From positions 1 through 64,000 of the forward strand of contig JAZKGE010000013.1 in NCBI GenBank assembly GCA_040386075.1: a DNA stretch of 64,000 nucleotides, given 5' to 3'. Positions 63,261 through 64,000 of this stretch are shown piece by piece (within the stretch, counting starts at the first letter, position 1; every line of letters begins with the position of its first letter). The notes below the pieces were generated by a model that worked only from the letters and a program-made list of their open reading frames with translations, was not told where the DNA came from and ran no database searches. The position numbers and the translations under genes were made by a program. The stretch comes from UBA4416 sp040386075. GTDB taxonomy: Bacteria; Bacteroidota; Bacteroidia; B-17B0; Aurantibacillaceae.

Positions 63261-64000
63261 TTAAAGTAAATTTAAACTGTGACGAACATAAGAACTCGCA
63301 AACAAAGCCATTTTTTGAGTATTGGGAATACTGATACGTTCTTCCAAAATATTTTCGGGATGAAGGGATTGGATCTTATTTAGCAATTTACGGTAATAGA
63401 TGTACGCCACGTAAACGCCAAAGCGGGAATTTTTTGGTAGCAACTTAATTCCTTCCAAACCTTTATTGAAATCAATCTCAATATCATCTTCCAAAGCTTT
63501 CTTGGTTTCAGGATCCAGTTGAGATAACTCTACATTGGGGAAATATACACGGCCCATTCCTAAATAATCTGCATGAAGATCCCTTAAAAAATTGATCTTC
63601 TGAAAAGCTGAACCTAATGACATGGCAAAAGGAGTCAGTTCTTCATACATTTTTTGATCGCCTTTTACAAATACACGCAAGCACATCAATCCAACAACTT
63701 CTGCACTGCCCAAAATGTAATTTTTATAACCTTCTGCATCGTAAGCCTTCTTATCAAGATCCATTTCCATGCTTTTTAGAAATGTTTCGATAAGACCAAT
63801 ATCTATTTTATAATCATTAACTACTTTTTGAAAGCTATTCAAAACAGGATTTAAACTAATGCCCCGTTCAATAGCGCGGTAAGTTTCTAGTTTGAACTCG
63901 TCAAGTAACTCTTTTTTATTAAAATCATGGAATGTATCCACTATTTCATCTGCAAAACGAACAAAGCCATAAATACTATAAACAGGATCTCGGAACTCTT
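63261..64000 (-). CDS. crtB: Phytoene synthase, N-terminus beyond window
   Basis: The minus-strand frame is open to the window edge (EFRDPVYSIYGFVRFADEIV at the edge), so the start lies outside; at least 246 residues are visible. The first Asp-rich motif DEIVD and the second, NFLRDLHADYLGMGRVYFP, are both present, as in squalene/phytoene synthases of the CrtB type. It condenses two geranylgeranyl diphosphates to phytoene, the first committed step of carotenoid synthesis. Paired with idi downstream; other crt genes probably continue past the window. Confidence 0.94.
   Translation of the reverse strand, partial: EFRDPVYSIYGFVRFADEIVDTFHDFNKKELLDEFKLETYRAIERGISLNPVLNSFQKVVNDYKIDIGLIETFLKSMEMDLDKKAYDAEGYKNYILGSAEVVGLMCLRVFVKGDQKMYEELTPFAMSLGSAFQKINFLRDLHADYLGMGRVYFPNVELSQLDPETKKALEDDIEIDFNKGLEGIKLLPKNSRFGVYVAYIYYRKLLNKIQSLHPENILEERISIPNTQKMALFASSYVRHSLNLL

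Overview
The window is chromosomal DNA from an AT-rich member of the Bacteroidota, probably an uncultured, aerobic, pigmented lineage. Evidence for this placement: a DUF4294 protein, LytS/LytTR signalling, PorE-like TPR/propeller/OmpA outer-membrane proteins, a 7TMR-DISM kinase, a K+-dependent membrane pyrophosphatase, TAnnTTTG promoter elements, the idi/crtB carotenoid pair, and little sign of Shine-Dalgarno use. No rRNA, tRNA, CRISPR array, insertion sequence or phage gene was seen. A 10-base N run at 53369-53378 shows this is a scaffolded, probably draft, assembly.

Layout. 0-4.2 kb: partial DUF3606-like gene, FAD/Rieske oxidoreductase, NUDIX hydrolase, rpoN. 4.3-8.6 kb: a CheB-CheR-PAS-histidine kinase fusion between two single-domain response regulators. 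8.9-12.6 kb: a stress-like set (small membrane protein, UspA, Pro-rich peptide, phasin-like protein), two outer-membrane barrel candidates and a small lipoprotein. 12.6-19.6 kb: STAS/SEC14 protein, LytTR/LytS pair, PorE-like protein, MsrB-MsrA lipoprotein, NlpC/P60 hydrolase. 19.6-32.4 kb: a dense signalling region. Its core is a five-gene minus-strand operon joining an E1(ThiF)-nitroreductase fusion and a GNAT-type acyltransferase to a 7TMR-DISM sensor kinase, a receiver-kinase and a receiver. 32.6-38 kb: a PorE-like paralogue with a SPOR-like tail, phenylalanine hydroxylase behind what looks like a complete tyrosine attenuator, and a CAP/OmpA protein. 38.1-46.6 kb: biotin carboxylase, then DUF4294, M28 peptidase, MMPL transporter, GNAT, PfkA and TPR genes. 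46.7-58.7 kb: LRR surface protein, CAP-like protein with an apparent ATT start, hybrid kinase, RsmH, a frameshifted Tudor-knot-like secreted protein, a SpoIIE-phosphatase relic and an intact TPR-SpoIIE phosphatase. 58.8-64 kb: a pyrophosphatase fused to a YceI domain, a secreted protein, idi and partial crtB.

How the genes work together. The dominant theme is phosphorelay signalling: seven kinase or phosphatase proteins and seven separate receiver proteins, of which only one (LytTR) carries a recognisable DNA-binding output. The two best candidates for undescribed biology are the tyrosine leader-peptide attenuator before phenylalanine hydroxylase (leader with five consecutive Tyr codons, terminator, and a mutually exclusive 8-bp antiterminator, all visible) and the E1-nitroreductase/acyltransferase/sensor-kinase operon, which has the layout of a self-made small-molecule signal with its own receptor. 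The pyrophosphatase-YceI fusion with a Cys-rich linker is a third. All calls come from reading the sequence; no database search was run.
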